Program-made: the position numbers and the translations under genes
Shown: in pieces, positions 23,713 through 32,811 of the stretch
Layout: each line of letters opens with the position of its first letter
How positions within the stretch are numbered: the first letter of the stretch is position 1
Assembly (NCBI GenBank): GCA_910587345.1
Contig: CAJUKH010000038.1
Location: 1-64,000, forward strand
From: an uncultured Oscillospiraceae bacterium
GTDB lineage: Bacteria; Bacillota; Clostridia; Oscillospirales; Oscillospiraceae
Reading direction: 5' to 3'
Length of the DNA: 64,000 nt
The notes under the pieces: model-generated
The model's database searches: none
Seen by the model: the letters and a program-made list of their open reading frames with translations, nothing else
What the model was told of the DNA's origin: nothing

Positions 23713-23757
23713 CAGGGCGCTCGTGGGGAGACCTGCGGGAGCCTTGTCTTTTTTTGT
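23713..23757 (+). terminator. Terminator after nitroreductase gene
   Basis: GACAGGGCGCTC and GGGAGCCTTGTC form an imperfect stem followed by seven T. Confidence 0.7.
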
Positions 23758-24717
23758 TCAGGGGAGGATGAGGACCTGGCCGGGGTAGATGAGGTCGGGA
23801 TCGGGGATGTGGTTGAGGCGGACCAGCTGGGTCACGGTGGCGCCATGGCTGCGGGAAATGGCCCAGAGGGTGTCCCCGGGCCGGACGGTGTATTCTTTGA
23901 CCTGGGGGGCATGGCCGGGGATGCGGAGGGTCTGGCCCACATAGATGAGATCGGGATCGGGGATGTGATTGTCCTCCGCCAGCCGGGCGATGGTGGTGCC
24001 GAACCGCCGGGAGAGGGCCCAGAGGGTGTCTCCCCGCCGGACGGTGTAGAGGAAGGAGGAGGGTTCCTCTTGGAGAAGGACCTCTTCTGTGAAGCGGTCC
24101 CGGTCCACATGGCCGGTAATGCCGGGGACCAGACCCACATTGGTATACTGCCAGCCCGTCCATTGGCTCCAGGGGGTGCCGCTTAGGTCGGGGGCGTCCA
24201 CCTGCCACTGGGCAAGCCACAGGGGGTATTGGGCCAGGGCGGGGCCAAACTGGGTGGAGGCGGTGGAATGGTCGGCGTAGATCATGGGGCGGACCCCAGT
24301 GAGTTCCTCCAGCCGGGTGAGAAAGGCCAGGGCGGCGGCGGTGGCCTGGGCGGGGGTGAGGCTCCGGTGGCCCTCAAAATCCAGGGCGGGGCGGCAGGCG
24401 TAGCCGGTGGAAGCGATGAGACCGGCAAAGTGTTCCGCTTCCAGCCGGGCCCCCTCCGGGGTCTCGGACTCCAGGTAGTGATAGAAGCCGAAGGGGAGGC
24501 CGGCGGCTTGGGCGGCGGCATGGTTTTGAGAGAAGCGGGCGTCCACCCCGGCCTGGCCGTAGCTGGCGCGGATATAGACCACCTGGATGCCGCCGGCCTT
24601 GGCGGCGGAGAGGTCCACATCCCCTTGGAAAGTGCTGATGTCCATCCCCTCCATGGCCAGGGCGGGGCCGGTGAGAAGGAGAAGGGAGAGAAGGAGGGAG
24701 AGGAGCCGTTTGCACAT
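23758..24717 (-). CDS. Secreted GH25 lysozyme with two LysM domains
   Basis: A signal peptide (MCKRLLSLLLSLLLLTGPALA) is followed by a glycosyl hydrolase 25 domain (about 22-205). The domain carries the catalytic pattern GMDISTFQGDVD, PALDFEG and MIYADHS. Two LysM domains follow (about 215-260 and 275-319: YTVRRGDTLWALSRRF... and YTVRPGDTLWAISRSH...). The protein would cut peptidoglycan between MurNAc and GlcNAc while held to the wall by LysM. ATG 24717 follows AAGGTGG by 8 nt; the GTG four codons upstream is less likely. Confidence 0.93.
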   Translation of the reverse strand: MCKRLLSLLLSLLLLTGPALAMEGMDISTFQGDVDLSAAKAGGIQVVYIRASYGQAGVDARFSQNHAAAQAAGLPFGFYHYLESETPEGARLEAEHFAGLIASTGYACRPALDFEGHRSLTPAQATAAALAFLTRLEELTGVRPMIYADHSTASTQFGPALAQYPLWLAQWQVDAPDLSGTPWSQWTGWQYTNVGLVPGITGHVDRDRFTEEVLLQEEPSSFLYTVRRGDTLWALSRRFGTTIARLAEDNHIPDPDLIYVGQTLRIPGHAPQVKEYTVRPGDTLWAISRSHGATVTQLVRLNHIPDPDLIYPGQVLILP

Positions 24718-24807
24718 GGGGCATACCACCTTATCGTCGGTTTTCCCATCCTATGCGGGGGAGGGGATGGGGGGAACGGCAGGCGGGGAGGAATGGCGGC
24801 CCGTTTA

Positions 24808-24836
24808 TTGACTTCCATTGTTTCTCATGGTAAACT
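24808..24836 (+). promoter_or_regulatory. sigmaA promoter of trkA-trkH
   Basis: TTGACT (24808-24813), 17-bp spacer, TAAACT (24831-24836), about 45 bp before trkA. Confidence 0.65.
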
Positions 24837-24881
24837 GTAAGGGCATTTTTCAAACATTTCACCCAAAAGGATGGGATGGAT

Positions 24882-26246
24882 ATGAACGTTATTATTGTAG
24901 GCGACGGCAAGGTGGGAGCGGCTCTGGCCGGGCAGCTTTCCTCCGAGGGGCATGACGTTACCATCATTGACTCCAACCCTCAGGTGCTCAATGCCAGCTC
25001 GGAGCAGCTGGACGTGATGGCGGTCACGGGCAACGGGGCCTCCATGGTCACGCTGCGGGAGGCGGGGGCGGAGAAGGCCGACGTGCTCATTGCCGCCACC
25101 AGCCGGGATGAGCTGAACCTTCTGACCTGCCTCACCGGCAAGAAGCTGGGGACGGCCCATGCCATCGCCCGGGTGCGGAATCCGGAATATTCCGACCAGC
25201 TGGTAGCCATGCGGGAGGAGCTGGGGCTTTCCCTTACCGTAAACCCGGAGCAGGCCGCCGCTGAGGAGGCCTATCAGCTGCTTCAGTTCCCCTCCTTTTT
25301 GAAACGGGAGGCCTTTGCCCAGGGCAAGGTGGAGATCGTGGCCGTTCCCGTGGGACCCGGGTCCAAGCTGGCGGGCATTCCGCTGTTCAAGCTCTATGAG
25401 ATCGCCGGGGTCAACGTGCTGGTCTGCGCTGTGGAGCGGGAGGACGGGGTGCATATCCCTTCGGGCGCCTTCACTTTGCGGGAGGGGGATACCATCTATG
25501 TCACCGCCGGCATCCAGGACCTGGCCAAGCTGGTGAAAAATCTGGGGCTGAATGACCACCGGGTGAGGAGCCTTCTGATCGTGGGCGGCTCCCGCATTGC
25601 CTTCTATCTGGCCCGGCGGTGCATCGACAGCGGCATCAGCGTGAAAATCATCGAGCGGGACCATACCCGCTGTGTGGAGCTGGCCGAGGCCATGCCAAAG
25701 GCCACCGTCATCGAAGCGGACGGGGCGAGGCAGGATATCCTGCTGGCTGAGGGACTGAAGGACTATGACGCAGTCATCACCCTGACCGGCATGGATGAGG
25801 AGAATGTGGTTTTGTCCATGTTCGCAAGCCATATGGGGGTGCCAAAGGTCATCACCAAAATCAACCGCATCGAGTACGCTGATGTGTTCCGGAAGATGGG
25901 CATCGGCTCCATCATCAGCCCCAAGGGGCTTTGCTGTACCCATATTGCCCGGTATGTCCGGGCCATGAGTTCGGCCAGCGGCATTGACAGTGTGCTGACC
26001 CTTCACTCCATCGTGGACGACCAGGCGGAGGCGCTGGAGTTTCTGGTGGGGCCGGAGGCCCGGCATCAGGGGGAGAAGCTGATGGACATTCCTCTGAAAG
26101 AGGAGATACTGATCGCCGGCATCAGCCACGAGGGCCGGACCAGCATCCCCAGGGGAGACAGTTCCTTTGTGGCGGGGGACACCATCGTGGTGGTCACCGC
26201 CGGGGGGCGGACCCTTGGCGATTTGGATGACATTTTTGACGACTGA
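24882..26246 (+). CDS. trkA: Trk potassium uptake system, NAD-binding regulatory subunit
   Basis: This 454-residue cytoplasmic subunit has two RCK_N-RCK_C pairs: a Rossmann motif at the start (MNVIIVGDGKVGAALA) and a second at about 225 (SLLIVGGSRIAFYLARR), each followed by a TrkA_C domain (EIVAVPVGPGSKLAGIPL... and EILIAGISHEGRTSIPRGDSSFVAGDTIVVV). It binds nucleotides and gates TrkH. Starts at 24876 and 24882 are both possible; 24882 is chosen because the family begins at MNxIIVG. It is followed by trkH after 38 bp. Confidence 0.94.
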   Translation: MNVIIVGDGKVGAALAGQLSSEGHDVTIIDSNPQVLNASSEQLDVMAVTGNGASMVTLREAGAEKADVLIAATSRDELNLLTCLTGKKLGTAHAIARVRNPEYSDQLVAMREELGLSLTVNPEQAAAEEAYQLLQFPSFLKREAFAQGKVEIVAVPVGPGSKLAGIPLFKLYEIAGVNVLVCAVEREDGVHIPSGAFTLREGDTIYVTAGIQDLAKLVKNLGLNDHRVRSLLIVGGSRIAFYLARRCIDSGISVKIIERDHTRCVELAEAMPKATVIEADGARQDILLAEGLKDYDAVITLTGMDEENVVLSMFASHMGVPKVITKINRIEYADVFRKMGIGSIISPKGLCCTHIARYVRAMSSASGIDSVLTLHSIVDDQAEALEFLVGPEARHQGEKLMDIPLKEEILIAGISHEGRTSIPRGDSSFVAGDTIVVVTAGGRTLGDLDDIFDD

Positions 26247-26284
26247 GCTTCTTTGGGAGCCTATCCTACATAGGGTGTGTTTGG

Positions 26285-27739
26285 ATGAACCGTAAAATCA
26301 TCGGAAAAATACTGGGTTTTCTGCTGGTAATGGAGAGTTTTCTCTTTATGCCGCCGGCCTTCATCAGCTGGATGGACGGGGAGAGAGTGGCGCTGACCGC
26401 CTTCTTCACCGCTGCGGCGGTGGCCGCCGTGGTGGGGGGGTGGCTCTCCCACACCTGTAAGGAGGCCGAGCGGAGCTATTACGCCCGGGAGGGGTTTCTC
26501 ATCGTCTCTCTGGGGTGGATCGTGTTGTCGGCGGTGGGGGCGCTGCCCTTCTGGATCTCCAAGGAGATCCCCCACTATGTTGACGCGCTGTTTGAGGTCA
26601 TCTCCGGCTTCACCACCACGGGAGCCTCCATCCTGACCAATGTGGAGGGGCTGAGCCGGGGGATGCTGTTCTGGCGGAGCTTTACCCACTGGCTGGGGGG
26701 TATGGGTATTCTGGTGTTTCTGCTGGCGGTGGTGCCCATGGGGAAGGGGGGGTACAGCTTCAACCTCCTTCGGGCGGAGAGTCCGGGACCCAGCGTCACC
26801 AAGCTGGTGCCCAAGACAAGGGAATCGGCCACCATTTTGTACCGGCTGTATATCCTGCTGACGGTCTTGTGCGTGGGGTTTTTGCTGCTGGGGGGAATGC
26901 CCCTTTTTGACAGCCTCTGCACCGCCATGGGCACCGCCGGCACCGGAGGGTTTGGCATCAAGAACGATTCCATGGCGGGGTATTCCCCCTATCTTCAGAA
27001 CGTGTGTACCGTGTTTATGGCTCTTTTCGGCGTGAATTTCAGCCTTTACTATCTGTTGTTGCTGGGGCGGGTCAGGGAGGCTTTGTTCAATGAGGAGCTG
27101 CGGCTTTATGTGGGGATCATTCTGGCGTCGGTGGCGGCGATCACCTTCAACATCCTGCCCCTGTACGGCGGGCAGATCCGGGGGGCGCTGCATGACGCTG
27201 CCTTTACCGTCTCCAGCATCATCACCACCACCGGTTTTGCCACGGCGGACTTTAACCTGTGGCCCCAGCTGTCACGGACCATTCTGGTGGTGCTGATGGT
27301 GGTGGGGGCCTGTGCCGGCAGTACCGGCGGCGGCATCAAATGCGCCCGGGTGATCTTGCTGACCAAATCGCTGAAGGCCCATATCCGCCAGTCCCTGCAC
27401 CCCCGCAGTGTCAATCTCATTCAGGTGGAGGGCCGCACGGTGGAGGAGGAGACCATTCAGGGGGTCAACACCTACATGTCGGCCTACTGCGCCATTGCCG
27501 TTGTGTCGGTGCTGATTTTGGCGCTGGATAACTGCTCCATCGAGACCAACCTGACCGCCATGCTGGCCTGCCTCAACAACATCGGCCCCGGGCTTGATCT
27601 GGTGGGACCCACCAGCAACTACTTCCATTTCTCCGATCTGTCCAAGATCGTGCTGATGCTAGATATGCTGCTGGGCCGGCTGGAGATCTTCCCGCTGCTG
27701 GTGATGCTGAGTCCCAGAACGTGGAAGAGGACGGCGTAA
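26285..27739 (+). CDS. trkH: Trk potassium uptake system, transmembrane subunit
   Basis: This 484-residue channel-like transporter shows four selectivity-filter repeats in the expected order: SGFTTTGASIL, GTAGTGGFG, SIITTTGFAT and the last at NNIGPGLDLVGP. ACAGSTGGGIKC marks the middle-membrane loop of the third repeat. It forms the potassium pathway and pairs with the TrkA just upstream. The next gene, a restriction-modification protein, begins 20 bp downstream and breaks the usual context. Confidence 0.95.
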   Translation: MNRKIIGKILGFLLVMESFLFMPPAFISWMDGERVALTAFFTAAAVAAVVGGWLSHTCKEAERSYYAREGFLIVSLGWIVLSAVGALPFWISKEIPHYVDALFEVISGFTTTGASILTNVEGLSRGMLFWRSFTHWLGGMGILVFLLAVVPMGKGGYSFNLLRAESPGPSVTKLVPKTRESATILYRLYILLTVLCVGFLLLGGMPLFDSLCTAMGTAGTGGFGIKNDSMAGYSPYLQNVCTVFMALFGVNFSLYYLLLLGRVREALFNEELRLYVGIILASVAAITFNILPLYGGQIRGALHDAAFTVSSIITTTGFATADFNLWPQLSRTILVVLMVVGACAGSTGGGIKCARVILLTKSLKAHIRQSLHPRSVNLIQVEGRTVEEETIQGVNTYMSAYCAIAVVSVLILALDNCSIETNLTAMLACLNNIGPGLDLVGPTSNYFHFSDLSKIVLMLDMLLGRLEIFPLLVMLSPRTWKRTA

Positions 27740-27759
27740 ACGGAAAGGAGAAGTCCGAA

Positions 27760-30531
27760 ATGACAGAGACGGAGCGCCGCATCACAGCCAAGGCTTTTGC
27801 AACCGCATGGAAAGGGAAGGGAGACGAAAAGCAAGATACACAGCGGTTTTGGCTTTCCCTTTTGCGTAATGTGTATGGAGTAGAGAAAGCAGAGGATGCC
27901 ATAGAGTTTGAGCGGCGGGTAGAAGTAGATAACAGCAACGGAACGACCACTACAAAGTACATTGATTGCTATATTCGTCAAACCCGTACACTGATTGAGC
28001 AAAAGGGTATAAAGATCGATTTGAGTAAGGGAGAAATCCAATCCGATGGTGCAAACCTGCGGCCTTATCAACAGGCAAGGCGATATGGCGGAGCGTTGCC
28101 CAATGCGGAACAGCCCCGTTGGATCGTAGTCTGTAATTTCCAAACCTTTGAGATACACGATATGAACCGGCCTAATGAGGAGCCGGAAGTGGTGGCGCTG
28201 GCTGATTTGGAGCGGGAGTACCACCGCCTGAATTTCCTTGTGGATACCGGAAATGAGAATATCAAAAAGGAAATGGAGATTTCACTGCAAGCGGGGCAGT
28301 TGGTGGGGGTATTGTATGACGCACTCTTGAAGCAATATATCGATCCGGATAGTTCAGAGGCACTAAAGAGCTTGAATGCCCTTTGTGTCAGGTTAGTATT
28401 CTGCCTGTATGCGGAGGATGCCGGGATTTTTGGAAGGCATTTGATGTTCCATGATTATCTTCAGGCTCGCCGTGGTGAGGCCAGACAAGCGCTTATTAAC
28501 TTATTCCGAGTATTGGACACCAGAGTTGAGGAGAGAGATCCCTATCTGGATGACGATTTACTGGCTTTCCCATATGTCAACGGTGGGTTGTTTGCGGATG
28601 AGAATATTATCATTCCAAAGCTAGATGAGGGGATCGTGGATTTGATTTTGCACAAGGCCAGCGAAGATTTTGATTGGTCAGATATCTCTCCTACTATTTT
28701 CGGCGCTGTTTTCGAAAGTACACTGAATCCAGAGACCCGGCGTTCCGGGGGAATGCATTATACCAGCATTGAGAATATCCACAAAGTCATTGACCCGCTG
28801 TTTTTGGACGATTTGAAGGCGGAACTGGAAGAGATCAAGACAATCAAGGTCGAAAAAACGAGAAACGAGAAATTGCGCAATTTCCAGCTCCGCTGTGCGG
28901 AGCTGATATTCCTTGACCCCGCTTGTGGAAGTGGTAACTTCCTGACGGAGACTTATCTTTGTCTGCGTCATTTGGAAAATGAAGTAATCGCCATGCTGCT
29001 TCATAATCAGATGGTGCTGGAAGATGAGACAGTCAACCCAATCAAGGTATCTATCGACCAGTTTTACGGGATCGAAATTAACGATTTTGCGGTTTCGGTG
29101 GCGAAGACGGCCCTGTGGATCGCAGAAAGTCAGATGATGGAGGAAACGGCGGAAATCGTGGCTTCTCATTTGGATTTTCTGCCTTTGAAGACAAATGCTC
29201 ATATCGTGGAGGGAAACGCTCTGCGACTGGATTGGGAGAGCGTGGTGCCCAAGGATAAGCTGAGTTATATTATGGGGAACCCGCCGTTTGTGGGATTTAC
29301 TTATATGACGGCAACACAGAAAGAAGATATGCAAAGCATTTTTCCAGATGTGAGGAACCTTGATTTTGTTTCTGCATGGTACAAAATTGCATCTGACTTT
29401 ATTCAGGAGACAAAAATTGAGTGCGGATTTGTTTCTACAAATTCTATAACACAAGGAGAAACGGTTTCCAGCTTATGGCGCTTTTTAAATGTTTGTATCA
29501 ATTTTGCTTATAGGACATTCATATGGGAAAGCGAAGCAAAGATAAAGGCCCATGTTCATTGTGTTATTATTGGATTTGCGGCGTTTGACCGCAAATTCAA
29601 GTTGCTCTATCAAGAAGGACAAGCAAAGACTGTACAAAATATAAATGCTTACCTTTGCGATGCTCCAAATGTAATAGTTGCAAGCAGAAGTAAGCCACTG
29701 TGTAACATTCCTCAAATGATTTATGGGAATAAACCCGCCGATGGTGGCCATCTAATTATTGAAGATTCGGATTATTTAGACTTTGTTGCAAGTGAACCTC
29801 AAGCGCGGAGATACATAAAACCTTTGCTGGGAGCTGTCGAATATTTACACGGGAAAAAACGGTGGTGTCTTTGGCTGGAGGGAATATCTCCTGGAGAACT
29901 GAAAAAATGTCCATTGGTTTATCAGCGTGTTGAGCAATGTAAAAAAGCAAGAGAAGATAGTGTGGCTGCTGCAATTAGAAAATTTGCTGAGACGCCAATG
30001 CTATTTGCGCAACGAACACAGCCTGTTGGGAAGCCGTATATTATTGTTCCGAGAGTGTCGTCTGAGCGGCGACGATATGTTCCTATGGGATTTATAGATG
30101 GAGATACAATAGTGTCTGATGCGGTTCAAATTGTCCCGGATGCATCTATATATGAGTTTGGAATTTTGATTTCAAATGTTCATATGGCATGGATGCGGGC
30201 GGTATGCGGACGCTTGAAAAGTGACTATCGCTATTCAAAGGATGTAGTTTACAACAATTTCCCTTGGCCCGCTCCCACCGAGGCACAAAAAGCCAAGATC
30301 GAGCAGACGGCCCAAGCTATCTTGGACGCCCGGGCCCTTTACCCAGATTCCAGCCTTGCCGATCTCTATGACGAGACCACGATGCCACCGGAGCTGCGTA
30401 AAGCGCATCAGGAGAATGACAGGGCTGTTATGCGGGCGTATGGATTTGATATTAAAACCATGACAGAAAGTACTTGTGTGGCAGAACTTATGAAGATGTA
30501 TCAAAAACTGACAGAGAAAAACAAGAAATAA
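27760..30531 (+). CDS. MmeI-like type IIL restriction-modification protein
   Basis: This 923-residue single-chain enzyme carries nuclease, methyltransferase and recognition parts; MmeI is of nearly the same size (about 919). The N-terminal nuclease shows YIDCYIRQTRTLIEQKG (D-x12-ExK pattern) at about residues 67-85. The methyltransferase has the SAM motif FLDPACGSGNFLTETYLCLR and the catalytic MGNPPFVGF. The C-terminal part (RLKSDYRYSKDVVYNNFPWP) is the TRD/tail region of this family. AAAGGAG stands 9 nt before ATG 27760. AT content rises visibly in the second half (29300-30250), a sign of transfer or domain exchange. It was apparently inserted directly behind trkH. Confidence 0.88.
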   Translation: MTETERRITAKAFATAWKGKGDEKQDTQRFWLSLLRNVYGVEKAEDAIEFERRVEVDNSNGTTTTKYIDCYIRQTRTLIEQKGIKIDLSKGEIQSDGANLRPYQQARRYGGALPNAEQPRWIVVCNFQTFEIHDMNRPNEEPEVVALADLEREYHRLNFLVDTGNENIKKEMEISLQAGQLVGVLYDALLKQYIDPDSSEALKSLNALCVRLVFCLYAEDAGIFGRHLMFHDYLQARRGEARQALINLFRVLDTRVEERDPYLDDDLLAFPYVNGGLFADENIIIPKLDEGIVDLILHKASEDFDWSDISPTIFGAVFESTLNPETRRSGGMHYTSIENIHKVIDPLFLDDLKAELEEIKTIKVEKTRNEKLRNFQLRCAELIFLDPACGSGNFLTETYLCLRHLENEVIAMLLHNQMVLEDETVNPIKVSIDQFYGIEINDFAVSVAKTALWIAESQMMEETAEIVASHLDFLPLKTNAHIVEGNALRLDWESVVPKDKLSYIMGNPPFVGFTYMTATQKEDMQSIFPDVRNLDFVSAWYKIASDFIQETKIECGFVSTNSITQGETVSSLWRFLNVCINFAYRTFIWESEAKIKAHVHCVIIGFAAFDRKFKLLYQEGQAKTVQNINAYLCDAPNVIVASRSKPLCNIPQMIYGNKPADGGHLIIEDSDYLDFVASEPQARRYIKPLLGAVEYLHGKKRWCLWLEGISPGELKKCPLVYQRVEQCKKAREDSVAAAIRKFAETPMLFAQRTQPVGKPYIIVPRVSSERRRYVPMGFIDGDTIVSDAVQIVPDASIYEFGILISNVHMAWMRAVCGRLKSDYRYSKDVVYNNFPWPAPTEAQKAKIEQTAQAILDARALYPDSSLADLYDETTMPPELRKAHQENDRAVMRAYGFDIKTMTESTCVAELMKMYQKLTEKNKK

Positions 30532-30532
30532 A

Positions 30533-30570
30533 AAAGTGGCTCACCTATTTGGGTGAGCCGCTTTTCTTTT
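30533..30570 (+). terminator. Terminator after the restriction-modification gene
   Basis: GGCTCACC (30538-30545) pairs with GGTGAGCC (30552-30559), followed by CTTTTCTTTTTTT. It also faces the convergent rubrerythrin gene. Confidence 0.88.
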
Positions 30571-30571
30571 T

Positions 30572-31177
30572 TTATTTCTTCATCTGAAATGGAACCATCT
30601 CCACCCGGACAAAATAGCCCTGGTCGTGTTTGCAGACGGGGCAGGTTTGGGGCGGGCGGGTGGTGTTGGAGACCACATAGCCGCAGTTGAGGCACATCCA
30701 GTCACATTCCACCTCGTTGATAAACAGCTTGTCCTGCTCCATCAGGTCGGCAAACTGGCCGAAGCGGTCGCCGTGGATCTGCTCGATGCGGGCGATCTGG
30801 GAGAAGACATGGGAAATTTCCGGGAAGCCCTCCTCCTTGGCGGTGTGGGCGAAGGAGGTGTAATCGTGCTCGTACTCCTGATACTCGTTGTGCTGGGCGG
30901 CACGGAGATGCTCCTGAACGGTGTTGTAAAGGTCGATGGGGTAAGTGCCGTCAATGGCGATATTTTCCCCGGAGCATTTTTCCAGATAGTCGTAGAATAC
31001 CTGGGCGTGCTCCTTCTCCTGATGGGCGGTGAAGCGGAAGACCGCCTCGATGACATAGAGGCCGTTCTTTTTGGCCAGACCGGCGGAGAAGGTGTAGCGG
31101 TTGCGGGCCTGACTCTCTCCGGCGAAGGCCCGGAGGAGGTTTCGTTTTGTCTCACTTTTTGCAAAGTCAACGGACAT
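30572..31177 (-). CDS. rbr: Rubrerythrin
   Basis: This 201-residue peroxide-reducing protein has a diiron four-helix domain with Glu ligands in FAGESQARNRY, HQEKEHAQVFY and the EQIHGDRF helix, then a C-terminal rubredoxin-like iron site WMCLNCGYVV...CPVCKHDQGYF. It protects strict anaerobes from oxygen and peroxide. An AGGGGG-type ribosome binding site precedes ATG 31177. The upstream HD gene is on the same strand. Confidence 0.96.
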   Translation of the reverse strand: MSVDFAKSETKRNLLRAFAGESQARNRYTFSAGLAKKNGLYVIEAVFRFTAHQEKEHAQVFYDYLEKCSGENIAIDGTYPIDLYNTVQEHLRAAQHNEYQEYEHDYTSFAHTAKEEGFPEISHVFSQIARIEQIHGDRFGQFADLMEQDKLFINEVECDWMCLNCGYVVSNTTRPPQTCPVCKHDQGYFVRVEMVPFQMKK

Positions 31178-31192
31178 GGGATTTCCCCCTTT

Positions 31193-31732
31193 CTATGGAT
31201 GGGAAAAGTATGCCCGGTTTTCGGCGGGATATACGGCGTTGGGAGCGCTGTGGCCGGAAGGCTGGGGAAAATCGAGACGGCGGGGGAAAAGGCCCAGGGT
31301 TTCGGACAGGGCGCAGAATTTATCGGACAGCTCCACGATGACCGATTCCCGGTAGTGATGGCGGACGGTGGAGATGGGGAACATATGGGAGCGGATGATA
31401 TCGGCCTCCCGGTCGGTGAGAGGAAAACGGGCTTTGGCATTTTCCAGAGCCTGGGCGGGATGGTCCAGAAGGTGCCGCCAAAGGCCGGGAAGGCCACGGT
31501 CCATCCAGTTGTAGAGGTAGAGGTCGTGGAGAAGGGCGCCCCGGGCGGCTTCCCGGGCGTTCCAGCCCAGAGCGCCGCAAAGGCGAAAGCTGATCTGAGA
31601 GACCCAGATGCAGTGGCGGTAGCAGCTGAAGCCTGTGCGGTGCTGGGGAAAGGCGTCCATGGACCGGACCGCCTCGTCGGCCAGAAGATCGGAGACACAG
31701 TCCAGCCAGTGGTTTTTTTGTGAAAGGGTCAT
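31193..31732 (-). CDS. HD-domain phosphohydrolase-like protein
   Basis: This 179-residue protein has HRTGFSCYRHCIWVSQISFRLC, ALLHDLYLYNW (the HD pair) and TDREADIIRSHMFPIS, the arrangement of small clostridial HD hydrolases. The substrate is unknown. GGAGGTGG lies just before ATG 31732; the much longer open frame upstream is not used. It precedes rubrerythrin by 15 bp and is probably cotranscribed. Confidence 0.82.
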   Translation of the reverse strand: MTLSQKNHWLDCVSDLLADEAVRSMDAFPQHRTGFSCYRHCIWVSQISFRLCGALGWNAREAARGALLHDLYLYNWMDRGLPGLWRHLLDHPAQALENAKARFPLTDREADIIRSHMFPISTVRHHYRESVIVELSDKFCALSETLGLFPRRLDFPQPSGHSAPNAVYPAENRAYFSHP

Positions 31733-31946
31733 TTGCCACCTCCGACAGATTTTTTTCTCTTTGGAGTATGGCGGATTTGAGGGTGAAAAAACCGAGGAAA
31801 AAGGAACGGTTTCTTCCAAAAATCCAAAGAAAAGTGAAAAAATACATACTATGTAAAAAATGAGCTGCTTATGATCCAACCAATATCTTGTAAAGAAAAA
31901 ACCGAAATGGTAGGATGGGGTCATCTGAAACGAAGGAGCGATGACC

Positions 31947-32714
31947 ATGAAAATCAAACGGGTCTGGGCAATTTATTTCAGTCCTACCCATACCACCCGG
32001 CGGGTGGTGGAGGCTGCGGCGGAGGTGCTGGCGGAGCGGCTGGGGGCGAAGAGGGCAACATGGGACTTTACGCTGCCGGAGGGGAGAGAGGGCCGGCCGG
32101 GATTTCTGCCCGGAGATGCGGCGGTGGTGGGGGTGCCCACCTATGCCGGGCTGGTCCCCGCCGTTACGGAGCCGTGGCTGGCACAGCTGAAGGGGGAGGG
32201 TATTCCCGCCGTGCCGGTGGTGACCTACGGCAACCGGGATTTTGACGATGCGCTGATCCAGCTGCGGGATATTCTGGCCGACCGGGGCTTTCTGCCCTTT
32301 GCCGCCGGGGCCTTTGTGGGGGAGCATTCCTTTTCCCGCATTCTGGCCGCCGGGCGGCCCAACGGGGAGGACCTGTCCATGGCCCGGCAGTTGGGAGAGC
32401 TGGCGGCCGGCCGTTTGGAGGCGGGGGAGCCTGCCATGGTGGAGGTGGCGGGGACGCCCCGGCCCTACCGGGGACGGTACCAGCCCCGGGACAGACAGGG
32501 GCGGGCGGTGAATTTCGCCGATGCCAGACCTTTGACCTCGGAGGACTGTGACCGCTGCGGGGTCTGTGCCGGGGTCTGCCCCACAGGGGCCATCGACCGG
32601 GCGGACCCCACGGTGTGCCGGGGGCCTTGTCTGAAGTGCGGGGCCTGTGTGAAGCAGTGTCCCCAAAAGGCCCGGTATTTTGACCATGAGGTCTATTTGG
32701 AGCATACGGCCTAG
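31947..32714 (+). CDS. Flavodoxin-ferredoxin protein with early amber stop
   Basis: This 255-residue protein has an N-terminal flavodoxin-like half (WAIYFSPTHTTRRVVEAAAEVL, PTYAGLVPAV, VVTYGNRDFDDAL) and a C-terminal 2[4Fe-4S] ferredoxin (CDRCGVCAGVCPTGAI...CLKCGACVKQCP). It matches the EFR1-type electron-transfer proteins of anaerobes. AAGGAG stands 8 nt before ATG 31947 and only 2 nt before the ATG at 31941. After the TAG at 32712-32714 the same frame continues for 14 codons (LEEEYARRGEVSLF) to a TAA, so the native C-terminus seems to have been cut by a point mutation. Both iron-sulfur clusters are kept. Confidence 0.88.
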   Translation: MKIKRVWAIYFSPTHTTRRVVEAAAEVLAERLGAKRATWDFTLPEGREGRPGFLPGDAAVVGVPTYAGLVPAVTEPWLAQLKGEGIPAVPVVTYGNRDFDDALIQLRDILADRGFLPFAAGAFVGEHSFSRILAAGRPNGEDLSMARQLGELAAGRLEAGEPAMVEVAGTPRPYRGRYQPRDRQGRAVNFADARPLTSEDCDRCGVCAGVCPTGAIDRADPTVCRGPCLKCGACVKQCPQKARYFDHEVYLEHTA

Positions 32715-32764
32715 CTGGAGGAGGAGTATGCCCGGCGGGGAGAGGTAAGCCTGTTTTAAACAGA

Positions 32765-32800
32765 AAAGGGCGGCATCTACATTTGTAGATGCCGCCCTTT
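32765..32800. terminator. Bidirectional terminator between ferredoxin gene and miaA
   Basis: A perfect 17-bp inverted repeat (32765-32781 with 32784-32800) serves both convergent genes. Confidence 0.9.
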
Positions 32801-32811
32801 CCCTGTTCCTT

